DNA from: Novosphingobium sp. Chol11
GTDB lineage: Bacteria > Pseudomonadota > Alphaproteobacteria > Sphingomonadales > Sphingomonadaceae
Length of the DNA stretch: 64,000 nucleotides
Assembly (NCBI RefSeq): GCF_900218065.1
Contig: NZ_OBMU01000001.1
Coordinates: 158,695-222,694 of the forward strand
Direction: 5' to 3'
This document shows, one piece after another, positions 46,577 through 54,871 of this stretch. A model generated the notes under the pieces. It ran no database searches. It was given only the letters and a program-made list of their open reading frames with translations, and was not told where the DNA came from. The position numbers and the translations under genes were made by a program. Numbering within the stretch: the stretch's first letter is position 1; each line of letters opens with the position of its first letter.

Positions 46577-47677
46577 ATGCTGCGCCTTACTCCCGGGACT
46601 TCCATGACCTTCATCGGCGATCAGCCGCTGATCGTGTCGCAGTCCCGGCGAGCCATCTATGAACTGAACCAGATCGCGGGCTATATCGGCTGCCGCCTGG
46701 AAGACGGCATATCCGTTTCGCAACTCGCTCAGGAAGTGGCTGACCGGGGTGTCAGTCACTCATCGGTCATGCTGCACAAGGTGCTGGCGGACTGGTCCCA
46801 ATCGGGGCTGGTCCACGCCACCATCCGACCGCCCGCAAGCCCGCCCATCCTCACCCAACGCATGTCGCTGGGCGCCCGAACTTTCGCGCTGCGCTATCAT
46901 GACGAGGCGTTGGCGCGGCAGATATCCCCGCTGTTCGTACATTTGGAACCTGACGCGCCGACTGAAGGGGCCCTGACGAGCTACGACCTCTGGCAGAATG
47001 AAGGCCTCTGCCTGTTCAGCCGTGACGGCGGGCCTGCCGCACTGCTGCAACTCAATCAGGCGGCCACGCTGGTCAAGGCGCAGGTCGTGCAGGACATCAT
47101 CGACGATCCCCGCTGGACGCTCGCCCTGCATGCGGGATGCGTCAGCCGCGGTGGGAAGGCGCTGCTCTTGAGCGGGCCTCCGGGGGCGGGCAAGACCACG
47201 CTGATCTCCTGGCTGATCGGCGACGGCTTTGCCTATCATGGCGACGACATCAGCATGCTCGGACCCGATGGGCGGGTGCGGGGCCTGCCCTTCCTGCCGA
47301 CGGTCAAGTCCGGCGCATGGCCGATGATGGCCGCGCGTTATCCGGGACGGCTTCAGCCGCTGATCCACTGGCGGCCTGACGGACGGCGCGTCCGCTATCT
47401 CGATCTGCCCGAGAAGGCAGCCCAGGAGCCGCTACCGGTCGGCTGGATCGTCAAGTTGCGGCGGACCAAAGGCGCTCCAGCCCGGCTCATCCAGCAACAC
47501 CCGGCCGCACTCGTCAAACATCTTCTCTCCGAAGCCGCCTCGTCCAGCGGCGAAGCTGACCGGAGCGCGATCGACATTATGATCCGTACCGTTGGCGCGG
47601 CCCGCACGTGCATGCTGGAATATGATGATCTGGACGATGCCGCAGCCCTTCTCGGCGAATTTTGTGGCCCGGCTTGA
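46577..47677 (+). CDS. PqqD-like domain fused to HPr-kinase-like domain
   Basis: A 366-residue protein. Residues about 20-85 resemble PqqD (peptide-binding chaperone): YELNQIAGYIGCRLEDG and LADWSQSGLV. Residues about 175-330 resemble HprK: LHAGCVSRGGKALLL, Walker A SGPPGAGKTT (about 204) and GDGFAYHGDDISM (about 220) corresponding to the HprK ADD signature. Together they suggest a kinase that binds a peptide leader and phosphorylates it or its product. Start at ATG 46577, just after a TTG at 46574. It overlaps the next gene by 14 nt. Confidence 0.88.
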   Translation: MLRLTPGTSMTFIGDQPLIVSQSRRAIYELNQIAGYIGCRLEDGISVSQLAQEVADRGVSHSSVMLHKVLADWSQSGLVHATIRPPASPPILTQRMSLGARTFALRYHDEALARQISPLFVHLEPDAPTEGALTSYDLWQNEGLCLFSRDGGPAALLQLNQAATLVKAQVVQDIIDDPRWTLALHAGCVSRGGKALLLSGPPGAGKTTLISWLIGDGFAYHGDDISMLGPDGRVRGLPFLPTVKSGAWPMMAARYPGRLQPLIHWRPDGRRVRYLDLPEKAAQEPLPVGWIVKLRRTKGAPARLIQQHPAALVKHLLSEAASSSGEADRSAIDIMIRTVGAARTCMLEYDDLDDAAALLGEFCGPA

Positions 47678-48731
47678 TCCTCTCCATGGCCTTCTCGCCT
47701 GCCTGCGCGGTCAATTGCCCGCGCATGCCGACTGGCCCCGCATCATCGGCCTGGCAAACAAGACCTTGTGCACGCCCGCCGTCTCCGCGCGCCTTCGGGA
47801 GGCGGGGCTCTTTCCCGAACTCCCTGCGGACGTAACCTTGTTCTTCAGCGAGATGGAGAGGCGCAATGGCGATCGCAATGATCGCCTCATGGCACAGCTG
47901 GACGAAGCGGCCGTCGTCATGAACGCCGCTGGCGTGTCACCCCTCTTGTTGAAAGGTACCGCCTGGCTCGCCCATGCGCCGCCTGAACGGCGTGCGGCGC
48001 GCATGTTGGCCGACATTGATCTCATGGTTCCCGCGGGCCATTTCCAATCCATGATCGATCAGCTTCGCGGCATCGGCTATCATCTGGAAACTACCGATCT
48101 CGAACCGGGTGTACCCGCCGTTCTTTTCCGCCCGCAAGATGCGGCGACCATAGATCTCCATTCGGAATATGGCAGTATCAACACGCTCTTCTATCGCTTC
48201 GATGATCTCGCAAAGGATGCTGCCCTGCTGGACCTGAAGGGCGGCATCATATCGTTGCCTTCGCCCGTCGCCTGCACCGCCATCCTCCTGCTGCATGACC
48301 AGCTGAAGGGCAGGGACTATCTGCGCGGCCGGATCGATCTGCGTCACCTGCTCGACATTCAGTCCTTCGCGAGCCAGTTCACCCGCGCGGACTGGGATGA
48401 GCTCAACCGGCTCTTCCGCTCGGGTTATGCGCGCAACGCAATGCGCACCCAGTTGCTGACCGCCAAGAAATTGCTGGACATGGATGTTCCACGCACCGTG
48501 ACGCACGGCGCGCGCGCGCGGCTCCAATATCTCAGGCGCTTGATCCAGCTACGCTGGCCCAGCCTCGCGCCTTCTCTCACCTTCCTCTCCCTGCTGGACC
48601 CCAGCTATCTGATCGCCCGCCATGTCGCGCGGCGGGCCGGGAAGGACGGGCTATCCAAGGGCGCAACCGGACTGCCTCGGCGCGAAAGCCTGCAGCGGCT
48701 GTTCATTCGCAATGAGCTTGGCAAAATCTAG
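47664..48731 (+). CDS. Nucleotidyltransferase family protein (PF14907/NTP_transf_5 type)
   Basis: A protein of about 355 residues. LLLKGTAWLAH (about 92) and RMLADIDLMVP (about 112), with paired Asp residues, match the nucleotidyltransferase core of the NTP_transf_5 family, whose members occur in lasso-peptide and capsule gene clusters. The GTG at 47664 inside the end of the upstream gene gives a clean N-terminus; upstream codons of the open frame are a shadow of the kinase gene. Substrate unknown; it may modify the product of the first two genes. Confidence 0.85.
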   Translation: MARLDPLHGLLACLRGQLPAHADWPRIIGLANKTLCTPAVSARLREAGLFPELPADVTLFFSEMERRNGDRNDRLMAQLDEAAVVMNAAGVSPLLLKGTAWLAHAPPERRAARMLADIDLMVPAGHFQSMIDQLRGIGYHLETTDLEPGVPAVLFRPQDAATIDLHSEYGSINTLFYRFDDLAKDAALLDLKGGIISLPSPVACTAILLLHDQLKGRDYLRGRIDLRHLLDIQSFASQFTRADWDELNRLFRSGYARNAMRTQLLTAKKLLDMDVPRTVTHGARARLQYLRRLIQLRWPSLAPSLTFLSLLDPSYLIARHVARRAGKDGLSKGATGLPRRESLQRLFIRNELGKI

Positions 48732-48789
48732 CAACGCCTAACGCGCGAACGCCTGCCGGTATCACATGTACAGCTGTTTGAGAGAAAGA

Positions 48790-48876
48790 TGGTGCGGTCG
48801 AGAAGACTCGAACTTCCACGGCCTTTCGGCCACAACGACCTCAACGTTGCGCGTCTACCAATTCCGCCACGACCGC
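48790..48876 (-). tRNA. tRNA-Leu (anticodon GAG)
   Basis: On the minus strand the acceptor stem is GCGGTCG/CGACCGC with A and an encoded CCA. The anticodon stem CAACG/CGTTG encloses TTGAGGT, giving anticodon GAG. A long variable arm (GGCC-GAAA-GGCC) and the TTCGAGTC T-loop are typical of class II tRNA-Leu. It lies downstream of the nucleotidyltransferase gene on the opposite strand. Confidence 0.97.
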
Positions 48877-49028
48877 ACATCTGAAGGGAAACCGGCGGCG
48901 CCGGTGCCTTGGTAGGAGGCGGCCCTTAGCAAAGGCTTCAAGACCATGCAACAACCGATCGTCATGCGCGTTTCTTTTGCCGAAGGATGGTGATGTCCGT
49001 GGGCGAGGGCGGAAAAGGAGAAGGTCGC

Positions 49029-49508
49029 ATGTCCGCTCGATTCTGGTTGTTCAGCCTGGCAAGCGCCGGAGCCGCATTGACGAGCGGACTGGCGCTCGGC
49101 CTCTATGCGACGACCCCGCCGCGCGTGGCGTTTACCGACATCGAATCCTCCTATTCCGCATCTCCTGATCCTGTCATTGCGACGGATGGCGTTGATCTGG
49201 CCGGGCCCGAGGAAATCGACTGCAAGGGCTGCGGCCCAACCTTGGCGCAGCGGCAGATGACCGCGATGATGGGAAGCTGGAGCGGCTATGACGATCCGGC
49301 GGTTCAGCGGTATGAAGCGCAGGATGTACAAACCGATACCGACTGGCAGCCTCTGGACGACGCGCCGCCCTCACCGGTTCACCGCCTGCCCGCGAATATA
49401 GAGCGTTTCGCGAACGGCGATGATGCGCCGCCCCACCCCGCTCAACTGGCGCAAGGCAGCCAGTCGGCATTCGATCGGGCGCCCGCAGCAACAGTGACTT
49501 CCTATTAG
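49029..49508 (+). CDS. Secreted or anchored orphan protein
   Basis: A 159-residue protein with an N-terminal hydrophobic segment (about 4-28) after a short basic start. The rest is acidic, Pro- and Asp-rich and probably disordered, except for EEIDCKGCGPTLAQRQ (about 62-77), whose CxxC could bind metal or form a disulfide. AAGGAG at 49015-49020 supports the start at 49029. No family recognised. Confidence 0.65.
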   Translation: MSARFWLFSLASAGAALTSGLALGLYATTPPRVAFTDIESSYSASPDPVIATDGVDLAGPEEIDCKGCGPTLAQRQMTAMMGSWSGYDDPAVQRYEAQDVQTDTDWQPLDDAPPSPVHRLPANIERFANGDDAPPHPAQLAQGSQSAFDRAPAATVTSY

Positions 49509-49555
49509 CTGAGCTAAAAAGCGAGGGGCGGGACGAGGCCCTTCGCACCGTCATA

Positions 49556-49591
49556 GAAAAAGGGGAGGAAGCGTTTCGCTTTCCTCCCCTT
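49556..49591 (-). terminator. Rho-independent terminator of gltB operon
   Basis: The stem AAGGGGAGGAA.CG/CGCTTTCCTCCCCTT (49560-49591) on the minus strand is followed by TTTTTCTA. It lies 5 nt after the gltB stop. Confidence 0.88.
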
Positions 49592-49595
49592 CCTC

Positions 49596-52500
49596 TTACT
49601 CGGCGGCTACTACCGCGGCAGGTGCATCGCTCAACGGGTGAGCGAGCCGGTGCACCATCTCCTTGGGGCACACCTGCCAGAAATACCGCCGCCAGCGATC
49701 CCAATCATCCAGGATCGTGTTCGACCATTTGCTGTCGGTCGTCACCGCATGCTCTGCGATCAGCGCCTTCAGCTGCGCTTCCCAATGGGCGCTTTCCAGC
49801 CGCTGCCACACGATGCTTTCCGGATTGGCCTGCTGTTCGAAGCTGCCATCCTCGTCCAGGATGAACGCCATGCCGCCGGTCATGCCCGCGCCGAAGTTCG
49901 CGCCCGTCTTGCCCAGGATCACCGCCGTGCCGCCGGTCATATATTCGCAGCCATTGGCGCCGCAGCCTTCCACCACCACCTGCGCGCCCGAGTTACGGAC
50001 GGCGAAGCGCTCACCGGCCTGACCCGCCGCGAACAGCTTGCCCGCCGTCGCGCCGTACAGCACGGTGTTACCGATGATCGTGTTGTCCTTGCTGGTCAGC
50101 GGCGAGGACACGGTGGTGCGCACGACGATCGTGCCGCCCGACAAGCCCTTGCCCACATAGTCGTTGGCGTCACCAAAGACTTCCAGCGTGATGCCCTTGC
50201 ATAGGAATGCGCCCAGCGACTGACCGGCCGACCCACGCAGGCGCACGGTCAGATGCCCGTCCGCAAGGGCAGACATGCCGAACCGCTCCGTTACCGCCGC
50301 CGACAGCCGCGTGCCCACGGCGCGATGCGTGTTGCGGACCGTATAGGTCAGCTGCATCTTCTCGCCCCGCTCGAACACCGCCTTGGCATCGCGCATCATC
50401 TGCGCGTCCAGGCTGTCGGGCACCTCGTTGCGCCATTCCGTCAGGCTGAAGCGCCGCTGATCGTCGGGCGCATCCACCTTGGCAAGGATGGGGTTGAGGT
50501 CGAGGTCATCGAGATGCTCGGCGCCGCGATTGACCTGCTTCAGCAGTTCCGTCCGTCCGATCACCTCGTCCAGGCTGCGATAGCCCAGCCGCGCCAGGAT
50601 CTCGCGCACTTCCTCGGCGATGAAGGTCATGAGGTTGATGACCTTCTCCGGCGTGCCGGTGAACTTCTGCCGCAGCTTTTCATCCTGCACGCAGACGCCG
50701 ACCGGACAGGTGTTGCTGTGGCACTGACGCACCATGATGCAGCCCATGGCGACGAGGCTCAGCGTGCCGATGCCGAACTCCTCCGCGCCCAGGATCGCCG
50801 CAATCACGATGTCGCGGCCGGTCTTCAGGCCGCCGTCCGTGCGCAGCTTAACCCGATGGCGCAGGCCATTGAGCGTCAGCACCTGATTGGCTTCGGACAA
50901 GCCCATTTCCCAAGGGGTGCCGGCATATTTGATCGACGTCTGTGGGCTTGCGCCGGTGCCGCCGACATGGCCCGCGATCAGGATGACGTCGGCATGCGCC
51001 TTCGCCACGCCCGCCGCCACCGTGCCGATACCAGCCTGGCTCACCAGCTTGACGCACACCCGCGCGCGCGGGTTGATCATCTTGCAGTCGTAGATGAGCT
51101 GCGCCAGATCCTCGATCGAATAGATGTCATGGTGCGGCGGCGGCGAGATCAGCGTCACGCCGGGCGTCGAATGGCGCAGCCTGGCGATGAACTCGGTCAC
51201 CTTGAAACCGGGCAGCTGGCCGCCTTCGCCGGGCTTGGCGCCCTGCGCGACCTTGATCTCGATCTCCTCGGCGCTGCCCAGATATTCGGCATGCACGCCA
51301 AACCTGCCACTCGCGATCTGCTTGATCACGCTGTTGGCATTGTCGCCATTCTCATAGGGCTTGAAACGGTTCGCATCCTCGCCGCCTTCGCCCGACACAG
51401 CCTTCGCGCCGATGCGGTTCATTGCGATCGCCAGCGTCTCATGCGCCTCAGGGCTGAGCGCGCCCAGCGACATGCCTGGCGTCACGAAGCGCTTGCGGAT
51501 TTCCGTGGTCGCCTCGACCTCGTCGATCGGCACAGCCTCCCGCGCGAAGTTGAACTCCAGCAGGTCGCGCAGATAGACCGGCGGCAGATCCCGCACACCG
51601 CGCGAGAATTGCAGATAGGTCGAATAGCTGTCCGTTCCCACCGCCGTCTGCAACAGGTGCATCAGCTGCGCGGAATAGGCGTGGCTCTCCCCGCCATTGC
51701 GCTGGCGGTAGAAGCCGCCGACCGGCAGGCGCACGGCTGCGCTGTCATAGGCCGCTTCATGGCGCAGCACCGCATTATGGTGCAGCGACGCATAGCCTTC
51801 GCCGGAAATCTTCGCGGGCATGCCGGGGAACAGGTCGTTCACCAGCGCGCGCGACAGACCCACCGCTTCGAAATTATAGCCGCCGCGATAGCTGCTGATG
51901 ACCGCGATGCCCATCTTGGACATGATCTTCAGCAGGCCTTCGTTGATGGCCGTGCGGAACCGTTCGAAACACTGGTCGAGCGAGAGGTCGCCGAACAGGC
52001 CGCGCGCATGGCGATCCGCGATGCTCGCTTCGGCCAGATAGGCGTTCACCGTGGTCGCGCCGACGCCGATCAGCACCGCGAAATAATGGGTGTCGAGCGC
52101 CTCGGCGCAGCGCACGTTGATCGACGCGTAGCTGCGCAGGCCCTTGCGGACCAGGTGCGTGTGCACCGCCGCCGCCGCCAGCACGCCAGCGATGGCGACC
52201 CGGTCGGCGTTGATATGCTCGTCGGTCAGGAAGATTTCCGTGCGGCCTTCACGCACCGCCTGCTCGGCTTCCTCGCGGATACGGGCGATGGCGGCGCGCA
52301 GCTGCTCCTGCCCGCCTTCCGCCGGGAAGGTGCAGTCGATTTCCGCAACCGCCGGGCCGAAATGGGCCTTCAGCCGCGCCCATTCGGACGAAATCAGCAC
52401 CGGCGATTCCAGCACCAGCACATGGCTGTTCTGCGCTTCCTGCTCCAATATGTTGTGCAGGTTGGAAAAGCGCGTGCGCAGGCTCATCACATGCCGTTCG

Positions 52501-54140
52501 CGCAGGGAGTCGATCGGCGGGTTGGTGACCTGGCTGAAATTCTGGCGGAAGAAGTGGCTGACGGTGCGCGGCTTGTCGGAAATGACGGCGAGCGGCGTGT
52601 CGTCGCCCATCGATCCGACGGCTTCCTTGGCGTCCTCGACCATTGGGGCGAGGATCAGCTCCATATCCTCCAGCGACAGATTGGCGGCCACCTGGCGGCG
52701 CGTCAGTTCCGCCTTGTCCCATGCGGGCAGGGCGCTGTCAGCCTGGGGCAGATCACCGACCTTCATGAAGTCCTTGATCAGCTCGGCATAGGGCCGCTCA
52801 CCCGCGATCTGGTCCTTGATCGCGCGGTCGTCGTAGATTTCGCCTTCCTGAAGGTCCACCGCGATCATCTGGCCGGGGCCCATGCGGCCCTTCTTCACGA
52901 TGGTGGTTTCGGGCACCACGACCATGCCGGTTTCCGAACCCACGATCAGCAGATTGTCGCCGGTCAGCGTGTAGCGCAGCGGACGTAGCGCGTTGCGGTC
53001 GACGCCCGCCACGACCCAGCGACCATCAGTCATCGCCAGCGCGGCCGGACCATCCCACGGCTCCATGACGGAGGCGAGATATTCGTACATGTCGACATGG
53101 CTCTGCGGCGTTTCGCCAGCGGCGGCCTGCCAAGCTTCGGGCACCAGCATCAGCTTGGCGGTCGGCGCGTCACGGCCTGAACGGCAGATCGCTTCGAACA
53201 CTGCGTCGAGCGCAGCGGTATCCGAAGCGCCCGCCGGGATCACGGGCTTGATGTCTTCGCTATGATCGCCAAAGGCCAGCGAGGCCATCTTGATCTCGTG
53301 GCTCTTCATCCAATTCTTGTTGCCGCGAATGGTGTTGATCTCACCATTATGCGCGAGCGTGCGGAACGGCTGGGCCAGCCACCATTGCGGGAAGGTGTTG
53401 GTCGAATAGCGCTGGTGGAAGATCGCCACCCGGCTCTCGAACCGCTCGTCCTGCAAGTCGGGATAGAAGACCGACAGCGATTCCGCGAGGAACAGCCCCT
53501 TGTAGATGATCGAACGGCAGCTCAGCGAGCAGATGTAGAAATCCTGGATCTGCGCCGCGATGACCTTCTTCTCGATCCGGCGGCGGATGAGGTAGAGGTC
53601 CTTTTCGAACTCGGTCTGGTCGCGCTCTTCGGGCATCGGCCCGGCGATCATGATCTGCTCGATTTCCGGACGGGTGCGCTGCGCCTTCTCGCCGATGACA
53701 GACACGTCGACCGGCACCTGGCGCCAGCCATAGATGGTGTAGCCCGCGTCGATGATCTCGCTCTCGACAATCGTGCGGCAAGTTTCCTGCGCGCTGAGGT
53801 CGGTGCGCGGCAGGAAGATCATGCCGACGGCGAGGCGGTTGGGCAGGGGCTTATGACCCGAATCGGCAATCGCATCGTCAAAGAAGCGCACCGGCAGGTC
53901 GACATGGATGCCCGCGCCGTCGCCAGTCTTGCCGTCCGCATCGACAGCGCCACGGTGCCACACGGCCTTCAGTGCATCGATCGCCGAAGCGACGACGCGG
54001 CGGCTCGGACGACCATCCGTCGCGGCGACAAGGCCGACGCCGCAGGCATCGCCTTCCATCTCCGGATGATACATGCCCTCGGCGGCAAGGCGCGCGCGCT
54101 CTTCGGGGCTCGCCATAAAGGGGGTCTGATCGCTCATCAC
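49596..54140 (-). CDS. gltB: Glutamate synthase (NADPH) large subunit
   Basis: A 1514-residue enzyme that makes glutamate from glutamine and 2-oxoglutarate. A propeptide of about 32 residues precedes the Ntn nucleophile Cys33 in GDACGVGL. The amidotransferase domain (to about 430), central domain, FMN-binding synthase domain (about 850-1220) with the 3Fe-4S ligands in CIMVRQCHSNTCPVGVC, and the C-terminal GXGXG beta-helix with CGANGCEYMTGG are all present. The start overlaps the DUF2059 gene as ATGA; a second ATG follows. Confidence 0.98.
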   Translation of the reverse strand: MMSDQTPFMASPEERARLAAEGMYHPEMEGDACGVGLVAATDGRPSRRVVASAIDALKAVWHRGAVDADGKTGDGAGIHVDLPVRFFDDAIADSGHKPLPNRLAVGMIFLPRTDLSAQETCRTIVESEIIDAGYTIYGWRQVPVDVSVIGEKAQRTRPEIEQIMIAGPMPEERDQTEFEKDLYLIRRRIEKKVIAAQIQDFYICSLSCRSIIYKGLFLAESLSVFYPDLQDERFESRVAIFHQRYSTNTFPQWWLAQPFRTLAHNGEINTIRGNKNWMKSHEIKMASLAFGDHSEDIKPVIPAGASDTAALDAVFEAICRSGRDAPTAKLMLVPEAWQAAAGETPQSHVDMYEYLASVMEPWDGPAALAMTDGRWVVAGVDRNALRPLRYTLTGDNLLIVGSETGMVVVPETTIVKKGRMGPGQMIAVDLQEGEIYDDRAIKDQIAGERPYAELIKDFMKVGDLPQADSALPAWDKAELTRRQVAANLSLEDMELILAPMVEDAKEAVGSMGDDTPLAVISDKPRTVSHFFRQNFSQVTNPPIDSLRERHVMSLRTRFSNLHNILEQEAQNSHVLVLESPVLISSEWARLKAHFGPAVAEIDCTFPAEGGQEQLRAAIARIREEAEQAVREGRTEIFLTDEHINADRVAIAGVLAAAAVHTHLVRKGLRSYASINVRCAEALDTHYFAVLIGVGATTVNAYLAEASIADRHARGLFGDLSLDQCFERFRTAINEGLLKIMSKMGIAVISSYRGGYNFEAVGLSRALVNDLFPGMPAKISGEGYASLHHNAVLRHEAAYDSAAVRLPVGGFYRQRNGGESHAYSAQLMHLLQTAVGTDSYSTYLQFSRGVRDLPPVYLRDLLEFNFAREAVPIDEVEATTEIRKRFVTPGMSLGALSPEAHETLAIAMNRIGAKAVSGEGGEDANRFKPYENGDNANSVIKQIASGRFGVHAEYLGSAEEIEIKVAQGAKPGEGGQLPGFKVTEFIARLRHSTPGVTLISPPPHHDIYSIEDLAQLIYDCKMINPRARVCVKLVSQAGIGTVAAGVAKAHADVILIAGHVGGTGASPQTSIKYAGTPWEMGLSEANQVLTLNGLRHRVKLRTDGGLKTGRDIVIAAILGAEEFGIGTLSLVAMGCIMVRQCHSNTCPVGVCVQDEKLRQKFTGTPEKVINLMTFIAEEVREILARLGYRSLDEVIGRTELLKQVNRGAEHLDDLDLNPILAKVDAPDDQRRFSLTEWRNEVPDSLDAQMMRDAKAVFERGEKMQLTYTVRNTHRAVGTRLSAAVTERFGMSALADGHLTVRLRGSAGQSLGAFLCKGITLEVFGDANDYVGKGLSGGTIVVRTTVSSPLTSKDNTIIGNTVLYGATAGKLFAAGQAGERFAVRNSGAQVVVEGCGANGCEYMTGGTAVILGKTGANFGAGMTGGMAFILDEDGSFEQQANPESIVWQRLESAHWEAQLKALIAEHAVTTDSKWSNTILDDWDRWRRYFWQVCPKEMVHRLAHPLSDAPAAVVAAE

Positions 54141-54871
54141 TTCGTTCCTTCGTCACTCGTGGCGGCGCCGTCCTTCAGGTCGCTCGCCTTGACACCCAAC
54201 AGCTTCGCCAATTTACCGCGTTCCTCTTGCGACAGGTCGGCGATCTTGCGCGGCGGCGGCAGGCTTTTTGTCGCCGCCTCCGCCTTGGCTGCCATTTCCG
54301 GCATCTTCTTCATCATTTCGGGCATCAATGCCTGCATTTCGCCCATGATCTCCGGATCCATGAACATCATCATGGACTCGCGGGCATACAGGTCCCCGGT
54401 CGACGTCTTGAAGAACGCTGATAATTCGCCAAGCTGCTTGCCGTCGAACTTGCGCGCATAGGCGCGGGTCAGCGCCTCGCGAACCTTGGGCTCGAAGCCG
54501 TCCATCATGTCGACCATCGACCCCATCATCGCATCCATGCCCAGCTTCGTGCGCTGGCGGAAATTGGGATCGATGATCGCGCTGATCTGCTCCATCGAGG
54601 ATTCCTCAAGCGCCGCCAGCTTCTCTTCCGGCACACCGCCAATGCGGGCGAACTGAGCGATCGGCATCTTCATCATGCCGTCCATCATGCTGTCCATCAT
54701 CTTGGACATGGTGCCGTCCATCATCCGGCGGTAGGTGCCGACCGGGAAGATCTTGTCCACGACCGGACGTGCAGCCGCCACCCGCGCGGCGTCAGGCGCG
54801 CCCTGCGCAAGGGCGGCCGGCGCGGCCAGCAGCGCCAACCCGATCAGGGAAAAGCGGAAAGCCCGCCTCAC
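54137..54871 (-). CDS. Methionine-rich periplasmic DUF2059-like protein between gltD and gltB
   Basis: A 244-residue protein starting at a GTG that overlaps the gltD stop by 4 nt. The signal peptide ends AAPAALA. The mature part resembles DUF2059 (about 50-200), with very many Met residues (MMDSMMDGMMKMP, MMMFMDPEIMGEMQALMPEM). Function unknown. It is coupled on both sides (4-nt overlaps with gltD and gltB), so it is made with glutamate synthase, although it should be exported and the enzyme is cytoplasmic. Confidence 0.85.
   Translation of the reverse strand: MRRAFRFSLIGLALLAAPAALAQGAPDAARVAAARPVVDKIFPVGTYRRMMDGTMSKMMDSMMDGMMKMPIAQFARIGGVPEEKLAALEESSMEQISAIIDPNFRQRTKLGMDAMMGSMVDMMDGFEPKVREALTRAYARKFDGKQLGELSAFFKTSTGDLYARESMMMFMDPEIMGEMQALMPEMMKKMPEMAAKAEAATKSLPPPRKIADLSQEERGKLAKLLGVKASDLKDGAATSDEGTK

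Noticed and set aside
46215..48731. Lasso-peptide biosynthesis cluster
   Set aside because: HprK-like and nucleotidyltransferase genes occur in some lasso clusters, but the B protease and asparagine-synthetase-like cyclase are missing and the tail lacks a suitable ring-forming acid at position 7-9 after a clear cleavage site.
50253..52988. A 911-codon plus-strand open frame
   Set aside because: It is fully antisense to gltB, whose domains and motifs are unmistakable; the frame shows no family features and is a GC-rich shadow.
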